A stretch of DNA of 64,000 bases from Curtobacterium poinsettiae (GCF_025677645.1 NZ_CP106879.1:2542001-2606000); one strand, 5' to 3'; shown: positions 37,396 through 49,587, counted from the first letter of the stretch. Translations and numbers: made by a program. The notes: a model not told the origin generated them from the sequence alone.

Positions 37396-38291
37396 GCTGC
37401 CGCCGCCAGTGCGGTGCGGATGCGGTCGGCGCGGTCGGCGACGAGCGCCGCGACGCCGTCCGGACCGTCGGTCAGCAGGCCGCGCGACTCGCTCACTAGC
37501 ACCTGCTCGGCACGCGCTCCGTACAGCGCACGGAGGTCCTCGATGCGGGCGCCCTGGGCACCGAAGCCCGGTGCGAGGACCGGCGCGGTGCCGATCGCGT
37601 CCGCATCGATGCCGAAGTCGTCGAGGTGAAGGGTCGCGCCGAGCACGAGCCCGACGTCGCCGAGGGCCTGATCACCCACGGACCGGTTGTCGTCTGCCAC
37701 GTCCAAGACGATACCGGCCGCGACCGTCCGGCCGGTACGCGGTCCCTCGGCGAGCACCGCGGTCTGCAGCACCCGGGCCTCGGGGTTGCTCGTCGCCGCG
37801 AGCACGAAGACCCCGGCACCGTTCCGGCGCGCGACGTCGATCGTGCCCCGGAGCGAGCCGTACCCGAGGTACGGCGACACCGTCATCGCGTCGGCCGCGA
37901 ACGGTCCGTCGCGCTCCAGCCACGCCAGCGCGTAGTCGTCACCGGTGGTCCCGATGTCGCCCCGCTTCACGTCGGCGACGACCAGGAGGCCCGCATCGCG
38001 TGCCCGGCGGATCGTCGCGTCGAGCGCACGGTAGCCCGCCACCCCCGCCGCCTCGAAGAAGGCGACCTGCGGCTTCACGATCGCCGCGCGGCCGGCGGCC
38101 GCGTCGACCAGGGTCGCGCCGAACGCCGTCAGGCCCTGCTCGTCGCGGGCGAGCCCCCACGCCGCCAGGGTGGCGGCGTGGGGGTCGATCCCGACGCAGA
38201 GCGGTGAACGCTCCCCCATGGCTGCCGCGAGGCGGACGCCGAAGGAGGCCGGGCCTCCCGACCGGGTCGTACCCACGCTGGCAGCCGTCAC
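37392..38291 (-). CDS. pyrF: Orotidine 5'-phosphate decarboxylase (type 2)
   Basis: 299 aa, mycobacterial-type subfamily. It forms UMP. The active-site Lys/Asp array lies in [21 protein letters not shown] and [12 protein letters not shown] are typical of type 2. GTG start, GTGA overlap with carB. Confidence 0.96.
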   Translation of the reverse strand: MTAASVGTTRSGGPASFGVRLAAAMGERSPLCVGIDPHAATLAAWGLARDEQGLTAFGATLVDAAAGRAAIVKPQVAFFEAAGVAGYRALDATIRRARDAGLLVVADVKRGDIGTTGDDYALAWLERDGPFAADAMTVSPYLGYGSLRGTIDVARRNGAGVFVLAATSNPEARVLQTAVLAEGPRTGRTVAAGIVLDVADDNRSVGDQALGDVGLVLGATLHLDDFGIDADAIGTAPVLAPGFGAQGARIEDLRALYGARAEQVLVSESRGLLTDGPDGVAALVADRADRIRTALAAAA

Positions 38292-41200
38292 CAGGTCGCG
38301 CGCTCGAGCGCGTAGTCCTGCAGGCTGCGGACGTTGAGCGGCGAGCCGATCGTCTCGATCGCCGCGACGGCCGCACCGATCTGTGCGATCGTCGTGAACA
38401 GCGGCTTGTCCGCCGCCACCGTGGCCGCGCGGATCTCGTACCCGTCGGCACGACCGGCGGCACCCGACGGCGTGTTGATGACGATGTCGACCTCGCCCGT
38501 CGCGAGCAGGTCGACGACGCTCTCGCCGCCCTGGCTGTACTTGCCGACGATCCCGACCTCGATGCCGTTGCGGCGGAGGATCTCCGCCGTGCCCTCGGTC
38601 GCGATGATCGTGAAGCCGAGCTGCTGCAGACGGTGCACCGGCAGCACGATCGCGCGCTTGTCGGTGTCGGCGACGCTCACGAAGACCGTGCCGCTGGTCG
38701 GCAGGCCGCCGTACGCGGCGTCCTGCGACTTGAGGAACGCCCGCGGGAAGTCGCGGTCGATGCCCATGACCTCGCCGGTGGAACGCATCTCGGGGCTGAG
38801 CACCGAGTCGACGACCTGGCCCTCGCGGGTGCGGAAGCGACGGAAGGGCAGCACGGCTTCCTTGACGGCGACCGGGGACTGCGCGGGCACGAACGCCCCG
38901 TCACGCTCGGGCAGCATGCCCTCGGCGACGAGCTCGGCGACCGTGGTGCCGGTCATGATGCGGGACGCGGCCTTGGCCAGCGGGATGCCGAGCGCCTTCG
39001 AGACGAAGGGCACCGTGCGGCTGGCGCGCGGGTTCGCCTCGAGGACGTAGAGCACGCCGGCGCCGATGGCGAACTGGACGTTGAGCAGGCCCTGCACGCC
39101 GATGCCGCGGGCGATCTTCTCGGTCGCGTCGACGACGCCCTGGATCTCCGCGCGGCCGAGGCCGACCGGGGGCAGGGTGCAGGCCGAGTCGCCGGAGTGG
39201 ATGCCGGCCTCCTCGAGGTGCTCCATGATGCCGCCGATGTAGAGCCGCTCGCCGTCGAAGAGCGCGTCGACGTCGATCTCCACGGCGTCGTCGAGGAACC
39301 GGTCGACCAGGAGCGGGAGCTCCGGGCCGATGATGGCCTGGTCGGCCATCCGGTCGAAGTAGTCCGCGAGCGACGGGGAGTCGTAGAGGATCTCCATGCC
39401 GCGGCCGCCGAGCACGAACGACGGGCGGACGAGGACGGGGTACCCGATCTCCTCGGCCACCGTGGTCGCGCTCGTCAGGTCGTGGGCCGTGCCGTTCCGT
39501 GGTGCGAGCAGACCGGCGGCGTCGAGGATGGCGGAGAACTGCCCGCGCTCCTCGGCCGAGTCGATCGCGGTCGGGCTGGTGCCGAGGATCGGGATGCCCG
39601 CAGCCTCGAGCGGCTTCGCCAGGCCCAGGGCGGTCTGGCCGCCGAGCTGCACGACGACGCCGACGAGCTCGCCGGACGCGGCCTCGGCCTCGATGACCTC
39701 GAGGACGTCCTCGGCGGTCAGCGGTTCGAAGTACAGGCGGTCCGAGGTGTCGTAGTCGGTCGACACGGTCTCGGGGTTGCAGTTGATCATGATCGTCTCG
39801 AACCCGGCCGCGCTCAGCGCGAACGACGCGTGCACGCAGGAGTAGTCGAACTCGACGCCCTGTCCGATGCGGTTCGGGCCGGAACCGAGGATGACGACCT
39901 TCTTGCGGTCGCTCGGCGTGATCTCGGTCTCGGTGTCGTACGACGAGTAGTGGTACGGCGTCAGGGCGGGGAACTCACCCGCGCAGGTGTCGACCGTCTT
40001 GAAGACGGGCCGGATGCCCTGCTCGTGGCGGGTCGCCCGGACCTCGGCCTCGGTGGAGCCGCGCAGGCTCGCGATCTGGGAGTCGCTGAAGCCGTGCTCC
40101 TTCGCCCAGCGCATCGTGTCGGCGTCGAGCGTCCCGGCGGCCCGGACCTCGTCCGCGACCTCGTTGATGAGCACGATCTGGTCGATGAACCAGGGGTCGA
40201 TCTTGGTGGCCTCGAAGACCTCGTCCGCGGTGGCACCCGCGACGAGGGCCTGCTGGACCGTGACGATGCGGCCGTCGGTCGGGATCGACGACTTCGCCAG
40301 CAGGGCGTCCTTGTCGAGCTCGGCCGCCGGGGTGTCCCAGTGGAAGCTCGATCCGCGCTTCTCCAGCGAGCGCAGCGACTTCTGCAGTGCCGTGGCGTAG
40401 TTCCGGCCGATGGCCATCGCCTCGCCGACGCTCTTCATCGTCGTGGTGAGCGTGGCGTCGGCGGCCGGGAACTTCTCGAACGCGAACCGCGGGGTCTTCA
40501 CGACCACGTAGTCGAGCGTCGGCTCGAAGCTCGCCGGGGTGACCTTCGTGATGTCGTTCTCGATCTCGTCGAGCCGGTAGCCGATGGCGAGCTTCGCGGC
40601 GATCTTGGCGATCGGGAAGCCCGTGGCCTTCGAGGCGAGGGCCGACGAGCGGGACACGCGGGGGTTCATCTCGATGACGATGACGCGGCCGTTGGACGGG
40701 TCGACGGCGAACTGGATGTTGCAGCCACCGGTGTCGACGCCGACGCGACGGATGATGTCGATGCCGACGTTCCGCATGTTCTGGTACTCGCGGTCGGTCA
40801 GGGTCAGCGCGGGCGCGACCGTGATCGAGTCACCGGTGTGGACGCCGACCGGGTCGACGTTCTCGATGGAGCAGATGACGACGGTGTTGTCGTAGTTGTC
40901 GCGCATCAGCTCGAGCTCGTACTCCTTCCAGCCGAGGATGGACTCCTCGAGCAGGACCTCGGTCGTCGGGCTGGACTGCAGCCCGTCGCCGACGAAGCGG
41001 ACGAGTTCGGCCTCGTCGTAGGCGAAGCCCGAGCCGAGGCCGCCCATGGTGAAGGACGGGCGGACGACCAGCGGGTACCCGAGGTCCTTCGCGAACTCCT
41101 TCGCCTCCTCCAGGGTGTGCGCGATGTGGCTGCGGGCGACGTCGGCACCGGACTCGAGCACGAGCTCCTTGAAGAGCTGGCGGTCCTCGCCGCGCTGGAT

Positions 41201-41566
41201 CGCCTCGACCTTGGCACCGATGAGCTCGACGCCGTACTTGGCCAGGATGCCGGCCTCGTCGAGCGCGATGGCCGCGTTCAGGGCCGTCTGACCGCCGAGG
41301 GTCGGCAGGACGGCGTCCGGCTTCTCGATGCGGATGATCTCCTCGAGCGACGCGTTCGTGATCGGCTCGATGTAGGTCGCGTCGGCGAAGTCGGGGTCGG
41401 TCATGATCGTCGCCGGGTTCGGGTTGACCAGGATGACCCGGACGCCCTCGGCCCGGAGGACGCGGCACGCCTGGGTGCCGGAGTAGTCGAACTCGGCGGC
41501 CTGACCGATGACGATCGGGCCGGACCCGATGACGAGGACGGAGTTGATGTCTGCGCGCTTGGGCAT
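38288..41566 (-). CDS. carB: Carbamoyl phosphate synthase large subunit
   Basis: 1092 aa. It has two homologous ATP-grasp synthetase halves ([23 protein letters not shown] and [21 protein letters not shown]) and a C-terminal allosteric domain (from about 940) that binds UMP/ornithine in other species. It supplies carbamoyl phosphate for pyrimidines and arginine. ATG start overlaps the carA stop by one base. Confidence 0.98.
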   Translation of the reverse strand: MPKRADINSVLVIGSGPIVIGQAAEFDYSGTQACRVLRAEGVRVILVNPNPATIMTDPDFADATYIEPITNASLEEIIRIEKPDAVLPTLGGQTALNAAIALDEAGILAKYGVELIGAKVEAIQRGEDRQLFKELVLESGADVARSHIAHTLEEAKEFAKDLGYPLVVRPSFTMGGLGSGFAYDEAELVRFVGDGLQSSPTTEVLLEESILGWKEYELELMRDNYDNTVVICSIENVDPVGVHTGDSITVAPALTLTDREYQNMRNVGIDIIRRVGVDTGGCNIQFAVDPSNGRVIVIEMNPRVSRSSALASKATGFPIAKIAAKLAIGYRLDEIENDITKVTPASFEPTLDYVVVKTPRFAFEKFPAADATLTTTMKSVGEAMAIGRNYATALQKSLRSLEKRGSSFHWDTPAAELDKDALLAKSSIPTDGRIVTVQQALVAGATADEVFEATKIDPWFIDQIVLINEVADEVRAAGTLDADTMRWAKEHGFSDSQIASLRGSTEAEVRATRHEQGIRPVFKTVDTCAGEFPALTPYHYSSYDTETEITPSDRKKVVILGSGPNRIGQGVEFDYSCVHASFALSAAGFETIMINCNPETVSTDYDTSDRLYFEPLTAEDVLEVIEAEAASGELVGVVVQLGGQTALGLAKPLEAAGIPILGTSPTAIDSAEERGQFSAILDAAGLLAPRNGTAHDLTSATTVAEEIGYPVLVRPSFVLGGRGMEILYDSPSLADYFDRMADQAIIGPELPLLVDRFLDDAVEIDVDALFDGERLYIGGIMEHLEEAGIHSGDSACTLPPVGLGRAEIQGVVDATEKIARGIGVQGLLNVQFAIGAGVLYVLEANPRASRTVPFVSKALGIPLAKAASRIMTGTTVAELVAEGMLPERDGAFVPAQSPVAVKEAVLPFRRFRTREGQVVDSVLSPEMRSTGEVMGIDRDFPRAFLKSQDAAYGGLPTSGTVFVSVADTDKRAIVLPVHRLQQLGFTIIATEGTAEILRRNGIEVGIVGKYSQGGESVVDLLATGEVDIVINTPSGAAGRADGYEIRAATVAADKPLFTTIAQIGAAVAAIETIGSPLNVRSLQDYALERATW

Positions 41567-42765
41567 CAGTTCGCTTCCTTGGTGATGTCTGCTGCGGGGG
41601 TCGTGGCATCGGCGGTGGCCGCGTCGAGCGGCTCCCCGTCGCGACGCTCACGCACCATGTCCGCGAACCGGTCGAAGAGGTACATGCTGTCGTGCGGTCC
41701 GGCGGCGGCCTCGGGGTGGTACTGCACGCTGAACGCCGGCACGTCGAGCGCGCGGAGGCCCTCGACCACGTTGTCGTTCAGCGAGTAGTGCGAGACCTCG
41801 ACCCGACCGAACCCGGCCGGCGACTCGAGCACCTCGCCGAGGGGCGCGTCGACCGCGAAGCCGTGGTTCTGGCTCGTGATCTCGACCTTGCCCGTGGTCG
41901 TGTCGAGCACCGGCTGGTTGATCCCGCGGTGACCGAAGGGCAGCTTGTAGGTGCCGAAGCCGAGGGCGCGGCCGAGCAACTGGTTGCCGAAGCAGATGCC
42001 GAAGAACGGCCGGCCGGTGCGCAGGCTGTCCTGCAGCAGTTCCACCTGCGCGTCCGACGCGGCGGGGTCGCCGGGGCCGTTCGAGTAGAAGAGCGCGTCC
42101 GGTGCGAGGGCTTCCAGCTCCGGCGCGGAGATGTCCTGCGGCACCACGTGCACCTCGAAGCCGCGGGCGGCGAGGTACCGGGTGGTCGAGGCCTTCACGC
42201 CGAGGTCGAGCACGGCCAGGGTGCCGATCTGCTCGCCGACGGCCGGGACGACGTAGGTCTCCGGGGTGGACACGACCGACGAGAAGCTCGCCCCGGCCAT
42301 GCCGGCCTGGTCACGCACGAGCTGCTCCTGCTCGGGCGCCGGCAGCGCCGCGTCCGCACCGCTGAAGACGCCGCCCTTCATGGCGCCGGCGTCACGGATG
42401 CGACGGGTGAGTGCGCGGGTGTCGATGCCGGAGATGCCGACGATGCCGTCGCGCACCAGGTGGTCGTCGAGCGTGGCGTTCGCGCGGTGGTTCGACACCA
42501 CGCGGCTGGGGTCGCGCACCACGTACCCGGCGACCCAGATCCGACGGGACTCGGGGTCCTCGTCGTTCACCCCGGTGTTCCCGATGTGCGGCGCGGTCTG
42601 CACCACGATCTGTCCGGCGTAGGAGGGGTCGGTCAGCGTCTCCTGGTAGCCGGTCATGCCGGTCGCGAAGACCACCTCGCCGAGCGTGCGCCCACGGGCG
42701 CCGTAGGCCCAGCCGTCGTACCGGGTGCCGTCTTCGAGGACCAGGACGGCCCGTTCGCGTGTCAT
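41566..42765 (-). CDS. carA: Carbamoyl phosphate synthase small subunit
   Basis: 399 aa. The glutaminase domain carries the nucleophile in [12 protein letters not shown] and the His/Glu pair in [15 protein letters not shown] 42765 has AGGGAAGAAA upstream; the longer frame belongs to another reading of the previous gene. Confidence 0.98.
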   Translation of the reverse strand: MTRERAVLVLEDGTRYDGWAYGARGRTLGEVVFATGMTGYQETLTDPSYAGQIVVQTAPHIGNTGVNDEDPESRRIWVAGYVVRDPSRVVSNHRANATLDDHLVRDGIVGISGIDTRALTRRIRDAGAMKGGVFSGADAALPAPEQEQLVRDQAGMAGASFSSVVSTPETYVVPAVGEQIGTLAVLDLGVKASTTRYLAARGFEVHVVPQDISAPELEALAPDALFYSNGPGDPAASDAQVELLQDSLRTGRPFFGICFGNQLLGRALGFGTYKLPFGHRGINQPVLDTTTGKVEITSQNHGFAVDAPLGEVLESPAGFGRVEVSHYSLNDNVVEGLRALDVPAFSVQYHPEAAAGPHDSMYLFDRFADMVRERRDGEPLDAATADATTPAADITKEAN

Positions 42766-43325
42766 GCTTTCTTCCCTTCGCCCGCGGTTCGCGGAGCATC
42801 GGCCGCAGTTGCCTGCGGCCCGGTCTCGGTCAGTCCCTGCAGGGCGTGCAGCGCGGCTGCGTCGCCCTCCGGGAACCGGAAGTAGGTGTCCAGGTCCGTC
42901 GCACCTGCGGCGCCGGTCGCCGTCCATCGCAGACGGACCAGTCCCCCGGGTTCGACCACTCGGTCGATCGCCCACGTGGAGCGGTCGGCGCCGCGGACCG
43001 CGTCACGCGCGATCCAGCGGTCGTCGGTACCGGCGAGGCGCATCACCACGCCGGTCGCGTGGACCGTCACCCCGCCACGGCCGCGGAACCCGAGGCCGCC
43101 TGCGGTGATGCGTTCCAACGGCTGGTCAGCGCGGGTCGTCGCGACGGTGAACCCGTCCCACGACCCGACCGCCGGTGCGAGGTCGGCCGGCACCCGGACC
43201 GGAGGCACGGCTTCCGCCTGCTTCCTGGTCCGCGTCCGCCAGGTGCGCGCCATCGCCACGAACAGGGCGGCGACCGCGAGCAGGATCACCGCGCCGAGGA
43301 GCCACCGCTGGGCGTCGCCGCTCAT
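42762..43325 (-). CDS. Membrane-anchored PH-like protein in the pyr operon
   Basis: 187 aa. One N-terminal membrane helix ([18 protein letters not shown]) is followed by a cytoplasmic beta-rich domain (about 45-165) that resembles the PH-like proteins annotated in actinobacterial pyr operons. No catalytic motif is seen. It overlaps pyrC and carA by 4 bp on each side, so it is made together with the pathway. It may anchor or organise the enzymes at the membrane; that is a guess. Confidence 0.75.
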   Translation of the reverse strand: MSGDAQRWLLGAVILLAVAALFVAMARTWRTRTRKQAEAVPPVRVPADLAPAVGSWDGFTVATTRADQPLERITAGGLGFRGRGGVTVHATGVVMRLAGTDDRWIARDAVRGADRSTWAIDRVVEPGGLVRLRWTATGAAGATDLDTYFRFPEGDAAALHALQGLTETGPQATAADAPRTAGEGKKA

Positions 43326-44680
43326 GCGCGCGCCCCCGTCCGGAGCGCCGCGGCGTGCGCCGCGATCGTGTCCGCGTCGACGACCCGGCCGTCGAGCACC
43401 GTCGCGTACCCCTGGTGGAAGGTCGCGACGACCCGGCCCGGCAGGGTCATGCCGAGGTACGGCGAGTTCTGCGACTGCCCGGCGAGGTCGGTGACCGCGA
43501 ACGCACGGCTGGCCGACGGGTCGTAGAGCGTGATCTCGGCGGGTGCTCCCTCGGCGATGCGCTGCCCGTGCCCCTCGACCTGACCGATCCGCGCCGGCGC
43601 CTCGGACAGCACCCGGGCGACGTCGGCCCAGTCGAGCCGGCCGTCGTCGACCACGGCCGCCTGCACGACGCTCAGCGCGGATTCGAGGCCGACCATGCCG
43701 TTCGCGGCGGCGGGCCACTCGCAGCACTTCGCCTCGGCGGTGTGCGGTGCGTGGTCGGTCGCGACGATGTCGATGGTGCCGTCGGCCAGGGCCGCACGGA
43801 GTGCCTCGACGTCCTCGCGGGCGCGGAGCGGCGGGTTCACCTTGTAGCGGGCGTCGTAGCCGGGCGCACCGTCGTTGCCGGCGATGAGGTCCTCGGTGAG
43901 CACGAGGTGGTGCGGGGTGACCTCGGCCGTGACGTCGATGCCACGGGACTTCGCCCACCGGATCACCTCGACGCTGCCGGCCGTCGAGACGTGGCAGACG
44001 TGCAGGCGTGCCCCGACGTGGTCGGCGAGCAGGACGTCGCGGGCGATGATCGCCTCTTCCGCGACGGCGGGCCAGCCGGCGAGGCCGAGCTCCGAGGACA
44101 GCCGGCCCTCGTTCATCTGCGCGCCGATGGTCAACCGGGGCTCCTGGGCGTGCTGCGCGAGCACCCCGCCGAAGCCCTTGATGTACTCGAGTGCGCGGCG
44201 CATGAGCAGCGGGTCGGCGACGCACGAGCCGTCGTCCGAGAACACCCGGACCTTCGCCCGCGACGTTGCCATCGCACCGATCTCGGACAGGTGGGTGCCC
44301 TGCAGCCCCTGCGACACGGCACCGATCGGGCGGACCGTGACGTAGCCGGCGTCGTCACCGAGCGCTTGGACCTGCTCGACGACCCCGGCGGTGTCGGCGA
44401 CGGGACTCGAGTTCGCCATGGCGTTCACGGCGGTGAACCCGCCGGCAGCCGCGGCACGCGAGCCGGTGAGGACGGTCTCGGACTCCTCGTGACCGGGCTC
44501 ACGCAGGTGCGTGTGGAGGTCCACGAGGCCGGGCAGGGCGATGAGGCCGTCCGCGTCCACGGTCGTGGCGCCGGCCGTGTCGAGACCGGACCCGACCGCG
44601 GTGATGCGCCCACCCTCCGTTCGGATGTCGGCGCGCGAGCCGTCGACCAGCTGCGCGCCACGGATCAGGTGAGCGGTCAT
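43322..44680 (-). CDS. pyrC: Dihydroorotase
   Basis: 452 aa, type I. Zinc ligands in [15 protein letters not shown], then the conserved ATDHAPH near residue 305. It cyclises carbamoyl aspartate. ATG start, ATGA overlap with pyrB. Confidence 0.97.
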   Translation of the reverse strand: MTAHLIRGAQLVDGSRADIRTEGGRITAVGSGLDTAGATTVDADGLIALPGLVDLHTHLREPGHEESETVLTGSRAAAAGGFTAVNAMANSSPVADTAGVVEQVQALGDDAGYVTVRPIGAVSQGLQGTHLSEIGAMATSRAKVRVFSDDGSCVADPLLMRRALEYIKGFGGVLAQHAQEPRLTIGAQMNEGRLSSELGLAGWPAVAEEAIIARDVLLADHVGARLHVCHVSTAGSVEVIRWAKSRGIDVTAEVTPHHLVLTEDLIAGNDGAPGYDARYKVNPPLRAREDVEALRAALADGTIDIVATDHAPHTAEAKCCEWPAAANGMVGLESALSVVQAAVVDDGRLDWADVARVLSEAPARIGQVEGHGQRIAEGAPAEITLYDPSASRAFAVTDLAGQSQNSPYLGMTLPGRVVATFHQGYATVLDGRVVDADTIAAHAAALRTGARA

Positions 44681-45651
44681 GCGGCGGACTCCTTCGCGTC
44701 GGTGCCGGTGCCGGCACTGCCCGTCAGGGCGAGGTAGAGGACGGCCATCCGGACCGAGACGCCGTTCTCGACCTGCTCGACGACGGTCGAACGGGGGTCG
44801 TCGGCGGCGACGCCGGCGATCTCGAGCCCGCGGTTCATCGGACCGGGGTGCATGATCAGCGTGCGCTCGGACAGTCGCCCGAAGCGGGCCGCCGTCAGGC
44901 CCCAGTGCCGCGTGTACTCGCGCGGGTTCGGGAAGAAGGCGTCGTTCATGCGTTCCTGCTGGATGCGGAGCGTCATGACGACGTCCGGGTCCTCGGCCAG
45001 GGCGGTGTCGAGGTCGTGGTGCACCGCGGCGCCGAACGGGGTCGGGGTGGCGGGCAGCAGCGTCGGCGGCGCGGCGAAGGTCACGCTCGCCCCGAGGGTG
45101 CGGAGCAGCCACGCGTTCGACCGGGCGACCCGGCTGTGCAGCACGTCGCCGATGATCAGGACGCGCACGCCGTCGAGGCCCTGGCCGCGCGAACCGGCAC
45201 CGTGCAGGCGGCGACGCATGGTGAAGGCGTCGAGCAGTGCCTGCGTCGGGTGTTCGTGGGTGCCGTCACCGGCGTTGACCACCGGCACGTCGATCCAGTC
45301 GGCATCGGCGAGCACCCGCGGGGCGCCCGATGCACCGTGGCGCATGACGATGCCGTCGATGCCCATCGCGCCCAGGGTCTGCACGGTGTCCTTCAGGGAT
45401 TCGCCCTTCGAGACGCTCGAGCCCTTCGCGGCGAAGTTCAGGACGTCGGCGGACAGGCGCTTCGCTGCGGCCTCGAACGAGATGCGCGTGCGCGTGGAGT
45501 CCTCGAAGAACAGGTTCACCACGGTCTTGCCGCGCAGGGCCGGGAGCTTCCGGACCTCGCGCGTGTTGACCTCAGCCATCTCCTCCGCGACGTCGAGGAT
45601 GTGCACGGCCTGGTCGCGGGACAGGTCGGCGGTGGAGAGCAGGTGCCGCAT
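44677..45651 (-). CDS. pyrB: Aspartate carbamoyltransferase catalytic subunit
   Basis: 324 aa. The carbamoyl phosphate loop is [22 protein letters not shown] and [11 protein letters not shown] follow. No regulatory PyrI is seen, as usual in actinobacteria. ATG 45651 shares one base with the pyrR stop; GTG 45654 just before it is possible. Confidence 0.97.
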   Translation of the reverse strand: MRHLLSTADLSRDQAVHILDVAEEMAEVNTREVRKLPALRGKTVVNLFFEDSTRTRISFEAAAKRLSADVLNFAAKGSSVSKGESLKDTVQTLGAMGIDGIVMRHGASGAPRVLADADWIDVPVVNAGDGTHEHPTQALLDAFTMRRRLHGAGSRGQGLDGVRVLIIGDVLHSRVARSNAWLLRTLGASVTFAAPPTLLPATPTPFGAAVHHDLDTALAEDPDVVMTLRIQQERMNDAFFPNPREYTRHWGLTAARFGRLSERTLIMHPGPMNRGLEIAGVAADDPRSTVVEQVENGVSVRMAVLYLALTGSAGTGTDAKESAA

Positions 45652-46217
45652 CACGCCACCCCCTGCTCGATGAACACGGTGTCGTCGCCGTCGGTCTCGG
45701 CCAGGTGCAGGGTGACCCGCTCGTCGGACGCGGTCGGCAGGTTCTTGCCCACGTGGTCCGCGCGGATCGGCAGCTCGCGGTGGCCGCGGTCGACGAGCAC
45801 GGCGAGCCGGACGGCACGCGGCCGGCCGATGCCCTGCAGCGCGTCGAGCGCGGCGCGGACCGTGCGACCGGAGTACAGCACGTCGTCGACGAGCACGACG
45901 ACCTTGCCGTCGATGCCGCCGGCGGGGATCACCGTCCGGTGCGGCGCGCGGCCGATGCCGTGGCCGAGGTCGTCGCGGTGCATGGTCACGTCGAGCGTGC
46001 CGACACGCTCCGTCCCGATGCCGCCGGCTGCGGAGGACCACTCCGGCTCGATGCCGGCCAGGATCCGGCCGAGGCGTTCCGCCAGGACGGCGCCGCGGGT
46101 CGGGATGCCGAGGAGCACGAGGTCCGAGCCCCCGTGGTTGGCTTCGAGGATCTCGTGCGCGATGCGTGTCAGGGCACGCGTGATGTCGGGCTGTTGCAGG
46201 ACCGTTCTGGTTCCCAC
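45651..46217 (-). CDS. pyrR: PyrR bifunctional pyr regulator/uracil phosphoribosyltransferase
   Basis: 188 aa. The PRPP loop is [18 protein letters not shown]. In other bacteria PyrR binds pyr mRNA when UMP is high and lowers expression; in actinobacteria it is thought to act on translation of the leader. I prefer GTG 46217, with GGGGAAGGGGG upstream and the family start [20 protein letters not shown], over ATG 46250. Confidence 0.94.
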   Translation of the reverse strand: MGTRTVLQQPDITRALTRIAHEILEANHGGSDLVLLGIPTRGAVLAERLGRILAGIEPEWSSAAGGIGTERVGTLDVTMHRDDLGHGIGRAPHRTVIPAGGIDGKVVVLVDDVLYSGRTVRAALDALQGIGRPRAVRLAVLVDRGHRELPIRADHVGKNLPTASDERVTLHLAETDGDDTVFIEQGVA

Positions 46218-46271
46218 GTCGACCCCCTTCCCCGCCTCACTGGACGGCATTAAAGGATGCTGACGTGGTCA

Positions 46272-46277
46272 ACCCTA
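46272..46277 (-). promoter_or_regulatory. Possible -10 box of the pyr operon
   Basis: TAGGGT at the end of nusB, 54 nt before the pyrR GTG. It would give a leader of about 48 nt in which PyrR could act. Confidence 0.4.
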
Positions 46278-46727
46278 CCGGGACTCCTGGTCTCCTGCGA
46301 CCGTCCGACCGGACGGTGCGCGACCACCAGCGACGGCCCCGAGCACGCCGTTGACGAAGCCCGCGGAGTCCTCGGTGGACAGCGACTGCGCGAGCTCGAC
46401 CGCCTCGGCGATGGCGACGGCGTCGGGGACCTCCGGGTTGAACCGGAGCTCCCAGACAGCCATCCGCAGGATGCAGCGGTCGAGGACCGGCATCCGGGCG
46501 ATCGACCAGCCCTGGGCGTGGTCGACGATGACGGAGTCGATCTCGTGACGAGCTTCGTCGACACCGGTGACGATCTGGCGCGCGTAGTCCCAGCTCGAGG
46601 CACGCTCCGGCTGGTCCAGGTGCCGGACCGTCTCGGTGGCGAGCACGTCCGCGATCGGCAGGTCGCGCACCTCGGCCACGTACAGCATGTCGAGGGCGCG
46701 CTTGCGGGCTTTCGAACGAGCACTCAT
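46275..46727 (-). CDS. nusB: Transcription antitermination factor NusB
   Basis: 150 aa all-helical protein that binds boxA RNA with NusE in rRNA transcription. SARSKARKRALDMLYVAEV and AIAEAVELAQSLSTEDSAGFVNGVL are characteristic. It lies 11 bp after efp. Confidence 0.96.
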   Translation of the reverse strand: MSARSKARKRALDMLYVAEVRDLPIADVLATETVRHLDQPERASSWDYARQIVTGVDEARHEIDSVIVDHAQGWSIARMPVLDRCILRMAVWELRFNPEVPDAVAIAEAVELAQSLSTEDSAGFVNGVLGAVAGGRAPSGRTVAGDQESR

Positions 46728-46738
46728 ACGGTCAGCAC

Positions 46739-47302
46739 CTAGGAGTTGACGCGGCCGAGGAAGCTGCCGTCGCGCGTGTCGATCTTCACCAGGGTTCCGC
46801 TCTCCAGGTACAGCGGGACCTGGATGCGGTGGCCGGTCGCGATGATGGTCGCGTCCTTGGTGCCGCCGGAGGAACGGTCGCCCTGCAGGCCGGGCTCGGT
46901 CTCGACCTCGGTGACGATCGACGTCGGGAGCTCGACGTACAGCGGGTTGCCCTCGTTCATCGCGATGGTGACCATCGCGGACTCGAGCAGGTAGTTCTTG
47001 GCGTCGCCGACCACGGTCGCGGAGACCGGGATCTGGTCGTACGTGTCGGTGTCCATGAACACGTAGGAGTCGCCGTCCTCGTAGAGGAACTGGTAGTCAC
47101 GACGGTCGACGGTCGCGGTGTCGATCTTCGCGCCGGCGTTGAACGTGCGGTCGACGACCTTGCCGGAGACGACGTTCTTGAGCTTCGTGCGGACGAACGC
47201 GCCGCCCTTGCCCGGCTTGACGTGCTGGAACTCGACGACCGACCACAGCTGGCCGTCGATGATGAGAACGGCGCCGTTCTTGATGTCTGTGGTACTGGCC
47301 AT
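46739..47302 (-). CDS. efp: Elongation factor P
   Basis: 187 aa. It relieves ribosome stalling at polyproline. Domain I carries [16 protein letters not shown]; the tip residue is the Lys in PGKGGA. ATG 47302 is the family start. Confidence 0.97.
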   Translation of the reverse strand: MASTTDIKNGAVLIIDGQLWSVVEFQHVKPGKGGAFVRTKLKNVVSGKVVDRTFNAGAKIDTATVDRRDYQFLYEDGDSYVFMDTDTYDQIPVSATVVGDAKNYLLESAMVTIAMNEGNPLYVELPTSIVTEVETEPGLQGDRSSGGTKDATIIATGHRIQVPLYLESGTLVKIDTRDGSFLGRVNS

Positions 47303-47366
47303 GAGTCGTCGGTGTCCCGTTCGGTCGTGTTGTGAAGTGTCCTCGGGCCGCGGACGGCCCCGGACG

Positions 47367-47372
47367 AGTGTA
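47367..47372 (-). promoter_or_regulatory. -10 box of efp
   Basis: TACACT, 64 nt upstream of the efp ATG, in a 148-bp gap; predicted leader about 58 nt. It probably drives efp-nusB. Confidence 0.45.
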
Positions 47373-47411
47373 GCGGACGCCCGCCCGGCGGCCGGAGCGG
47401 TGCTCGTGCGT

Positions 47412-47444
47412 GCCGGACGCATCGGTCCCGGGCGAGCGTCCGGC
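47412..47444. terminator. Terminator after the UbiB-like gene
   Basis: A perfect 9-bp stem (47412-47420 with 47436-47444) and a 15-nt loop, 6 bp past the stop codon. Confidence 0.6.
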
Positions 47445-47450
47445 TCGCGG

Positions 47451-49142
47451 TCAGCGCCGCCGTCGAGCGAGCCAGGCGTCGATCGCTGCCCAGGCGAGCA
47501 GCACCACCGCCGCTCCCCCGAGCAACCCGCCCGCCACCCCGGTGGACAGGGCCGCCGTCGGTCGCGCCGGCAACGACAGGTAGACGATCGCCAGGATCCC
47601 CGCCCCCGCACCGAGCAGCACGAGCAGGATGCGCCGGATCATGCCGGACACGAGCTGCCGGTCGCGGCTGTCCGCGAAGAGCCGGATGTTCACGGTGAAC
47701 CGGCCGGTCTCGATCGCCTCGCCGATGCGGTCCACCCGTCGGGGCAGCCGACGGGCAGCGGACACGACGCCGAGCAGTTCCTTCGCCGCGAGGTCCCGGA
47801 GCTTGCCCGGCCGGAGCTGGTCGGTGATCTGCTCCCGGGCCAGTCCGCGGGACTCCTCGAGCAGGTCGAACGACGGCGCGAGCGTCCGGAGCGTGCCCTC
47901 GAAGATGGCCAGGGCGCGGGCCGCGGCGACGAAGTCCGGCGGCGGCTTCAGCCGGTACCGCCCGAAGACCTCGACCGCGTCGTCCACGGTGTCGACACCG
48001 ATGCGCGCACCAGGGCCGAGCTCGTCCGCGACGAAGCGGGCGATGTCCCGACGGAAGTCGGGCTCGTCGTGCGCATCGCGCACGGGTGCCATCCGCAGGA
48101 CCGCATCGGCGATCCGCGACGTGTCGTCCTGCAGGTAGGCGGCCAACAGGTCCTGGACCGTGTCCCGGAGACCCGGGTCGAGCCTCCCGACCGATCCGAA
48201 GTCGATCAACGCGGGCCGCCCGTCGGGCAGCACCAGGACGTTCCCCGGGTGCAGGTCCGCGTGGTACAGGCCGTCGAAGACGACCTGGCGCAGGAACGCG
48301 CGGAGGATCGCGCGCATCGGCGCGTCGAGGTCACGCTCGGAACGCTCGGCGCGGATCGCGCTGAGCGTGTCGCCCTCCAGGAACTCCATCACGAGCACGC
48401 GCCGGCCCGACAGGTCCGGGTAGGGATCCGGGAACCGGACCTCGTCCGGTCGCGCGCTGCGGGCCTGGGCCGCTCGCAGCGCCGTGAGGTTGCGGAGCTC
48501 GGAGACGAAGTCGACCTGCCTGATCAGGTCGTCCGCGTACTGGCCCGCGATGTCCTGCACGCCGACCTGTCGCGCCTCGGTCGACCACCGGGCCATGAAC
48601 CGGACGACCCGCAGTGCGATGTCCACGTCGCGGCGCACCGCGGCGTCGATCCCCGGCCGCTGCACCTTGACGGCGACCGCGGTGCCGTCGGGCAGCCGGG
48701 CGCGGTGCACCTGCGCGATGGACGCCGCTGCGACGGGCACCGGGTCGAAGGTCGCGAAGACCTGGTCGACCGGGGCGCCGAGCTCCCGCTCGAGGAGCGC
48801 ACGGACCTCGTCCGCCGGTGCCGCCGTGACGTTCCGCTGCAGGTGTGCGAGTCCCTCGGTCCACTCCTCGGGCAACAGGTCGTCTCGGGTGGAGAGCAGC
48901 TGGCCCATCTTCACGAACCCGCCACCGGCTTCCTCGAGCGCCCGGCGCAGGTGCTCGGCCTGGTCGCGACGCAGCACCGCGGTGGCCGGGTCGTGCGAGA
49001 AGTCGAGACGACGGAACGGCACCAGGTGGTGGCGGCGGGCGATCGAGAGGAGTTCGGTGAAGCGCCGACCACGGGAGCGCAGGGTGCCGGTGTCGGCGTC
49101 GCGCGGGCCGGAGAGGTCGCTCAGTCGGGGTGGGGTGGGCAC
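47451..49142 (-). CDS. UbiB/ABC1/AarF family atypical kinase
   Basis: 563 aa. The KxGQ motif ([14 protein letters not shown]), the ATP-binding Lys in AVKVQRPGI and the HxDxHPGN-type loop [15 protein letters not shown] with metal-binding DFGSVGRL show the UbiB kinase-like fold. Two membrane helices form the C-terminus. UbiB proteins support ubiquinone or menaquinone synthesis through ATPase activity; the role here is inferred. GTG 49142 is chosen because the longer frame overlaps the divergent small gene. It lies between efp and aroB, which are adjacent in many relatives. Confidence 0.9.
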   Translation of the reverse strand: MPTPPRLSDLSGPRDADTGTLRSRGRRFTELLSIARRHHLVPFRRLDFSHDPATAVLRRDQAEHLRRALEEAGGGFVKMGQLLSTRDDLLPEEWTEGLAHLQRNVTAAPADEVRALLERELGAPVDQVFATFDPVPVAAASIAQVHRARLPDGTAVAVKVQRPGIDAAVRRDVDIALRVVRFMARWSTEARQVGVQDIAGQYADDLIRQVDFVSELRNLTALRAAQARSARPDEVRFPDPYPDLSGRRVLVMEFLEGDTLSAIRAERSERDLDAPMRAILRAFLRQVVFDGLYHADLHPGNVLVLPDGRPALIDFGSVGRLDPGLRDTVQDLLAAYLQDDTSRIADAVLRMAPVRDAHDEPDFRRDIARFVADELGPGARIGVDTVDDAVEVFGRYRLKPPPDFVAAARALAIFEGTLRTLAPSFDLLEESRGLAREQITDQLRPGKLRDLAAKELLGVVSAARRLPRRVDRIGEAIETGRFTVNIRLFADSRDRQLVSGMIRRILLVLLGAGAGILAIVYLSLPARPTAALSTGVAGGLLGGAAVVLLAWAAIDAWLARRRR

Positions 49143-49210
49143 GCCCGCCAGTCTGCTCCCCGGTGCTGTGGCCCCGCTCCCGGCCGGCTGCGTCGCGTCG
49201 TCCTCCTGTT

Positions 49211-49273
49211 CCTCCACAGCCTGGAGGCGCGGTGCGGCCTCCACAGGTCGGCCGGCGCCCGGCCACCGGGCGC
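49211..49273. other. Repeats and hairpin in the divergent promoter region
   Basis: The 9-mer CCTCCACAG is present at 49211-49219 and 49238-49246, and GCGCCCGG/CCGGGCGC form an 8-bp stem at 49255-49273. They lie between the UbiB-like gene and the small plus-strand genes. Confidence 0.45.
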
Positions 49274-49296
49274 GTTCCCTGCGCCACGCTGCCGGC

Positions 49297-49587
49297 ATGG
49301 AGACAGCACTGGTCGCGGCGTGCATCGCCGCAGGGGCGGCGATCGTGGCGGCCGTGGTCAGCTGGTTCGGGGCGTTCCAGAACCGCCGCGCCGCGGACCG
49401 CGACCAGGCCCGGAGGCGACTCACCTGGGCGCCGCGGGCCGATCGCTCCCAGGCGGAACACAACATTTCAAGAGCTGTCCTCGAACGGCTCATGACCGTA
49501 CGGTGGGCGTCGAAGTCCGACCAGGACCTCGCACGTCGCGCCCTGCGTCGACACGTCCGCTCCGACCCCAGGATGGAGGATCCCTGA
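49297..49587 (+). CDS. Small single-pass membrane protein, unknown
   Basis: 96 aa. One N-terminal helix (METALVAACIAAGAAIVAAVVSWF) is followed by a basic, Arg-rich cytoplasmic part (RRAADRDQARRRLTW...). I do not recognise a family. No good ribosome binding site precedes ATG 49297. Its TGA overlaps the ATG of the next gene by one base, and GGATGGAGGA in its last codons serves as that gene's ribosome binding site. Confidence 0.6.
   Translation: METALVAACIAAGAAIVAAVVSWFGAFQNRRAADRDQARRRLTWAPRADRSQAEHNISRAVLERLMTVRWASKSDQDLARRALRRHVRSDPRMEDP

Noticed and set aside
36959..41788. A 1609-codon open frame on the plus strand
   Set aside because: It lies antisense to gmk, pyrF and carB, which have clear motifs; its composition is that of a codon-position shadow.
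46218..46250. ATG 46250 as the pyrR start
   Set aside because: GTG 46217 has a stronger ribosome binding site and fits the family N-terminus; the ATG cannot be fully excluded.
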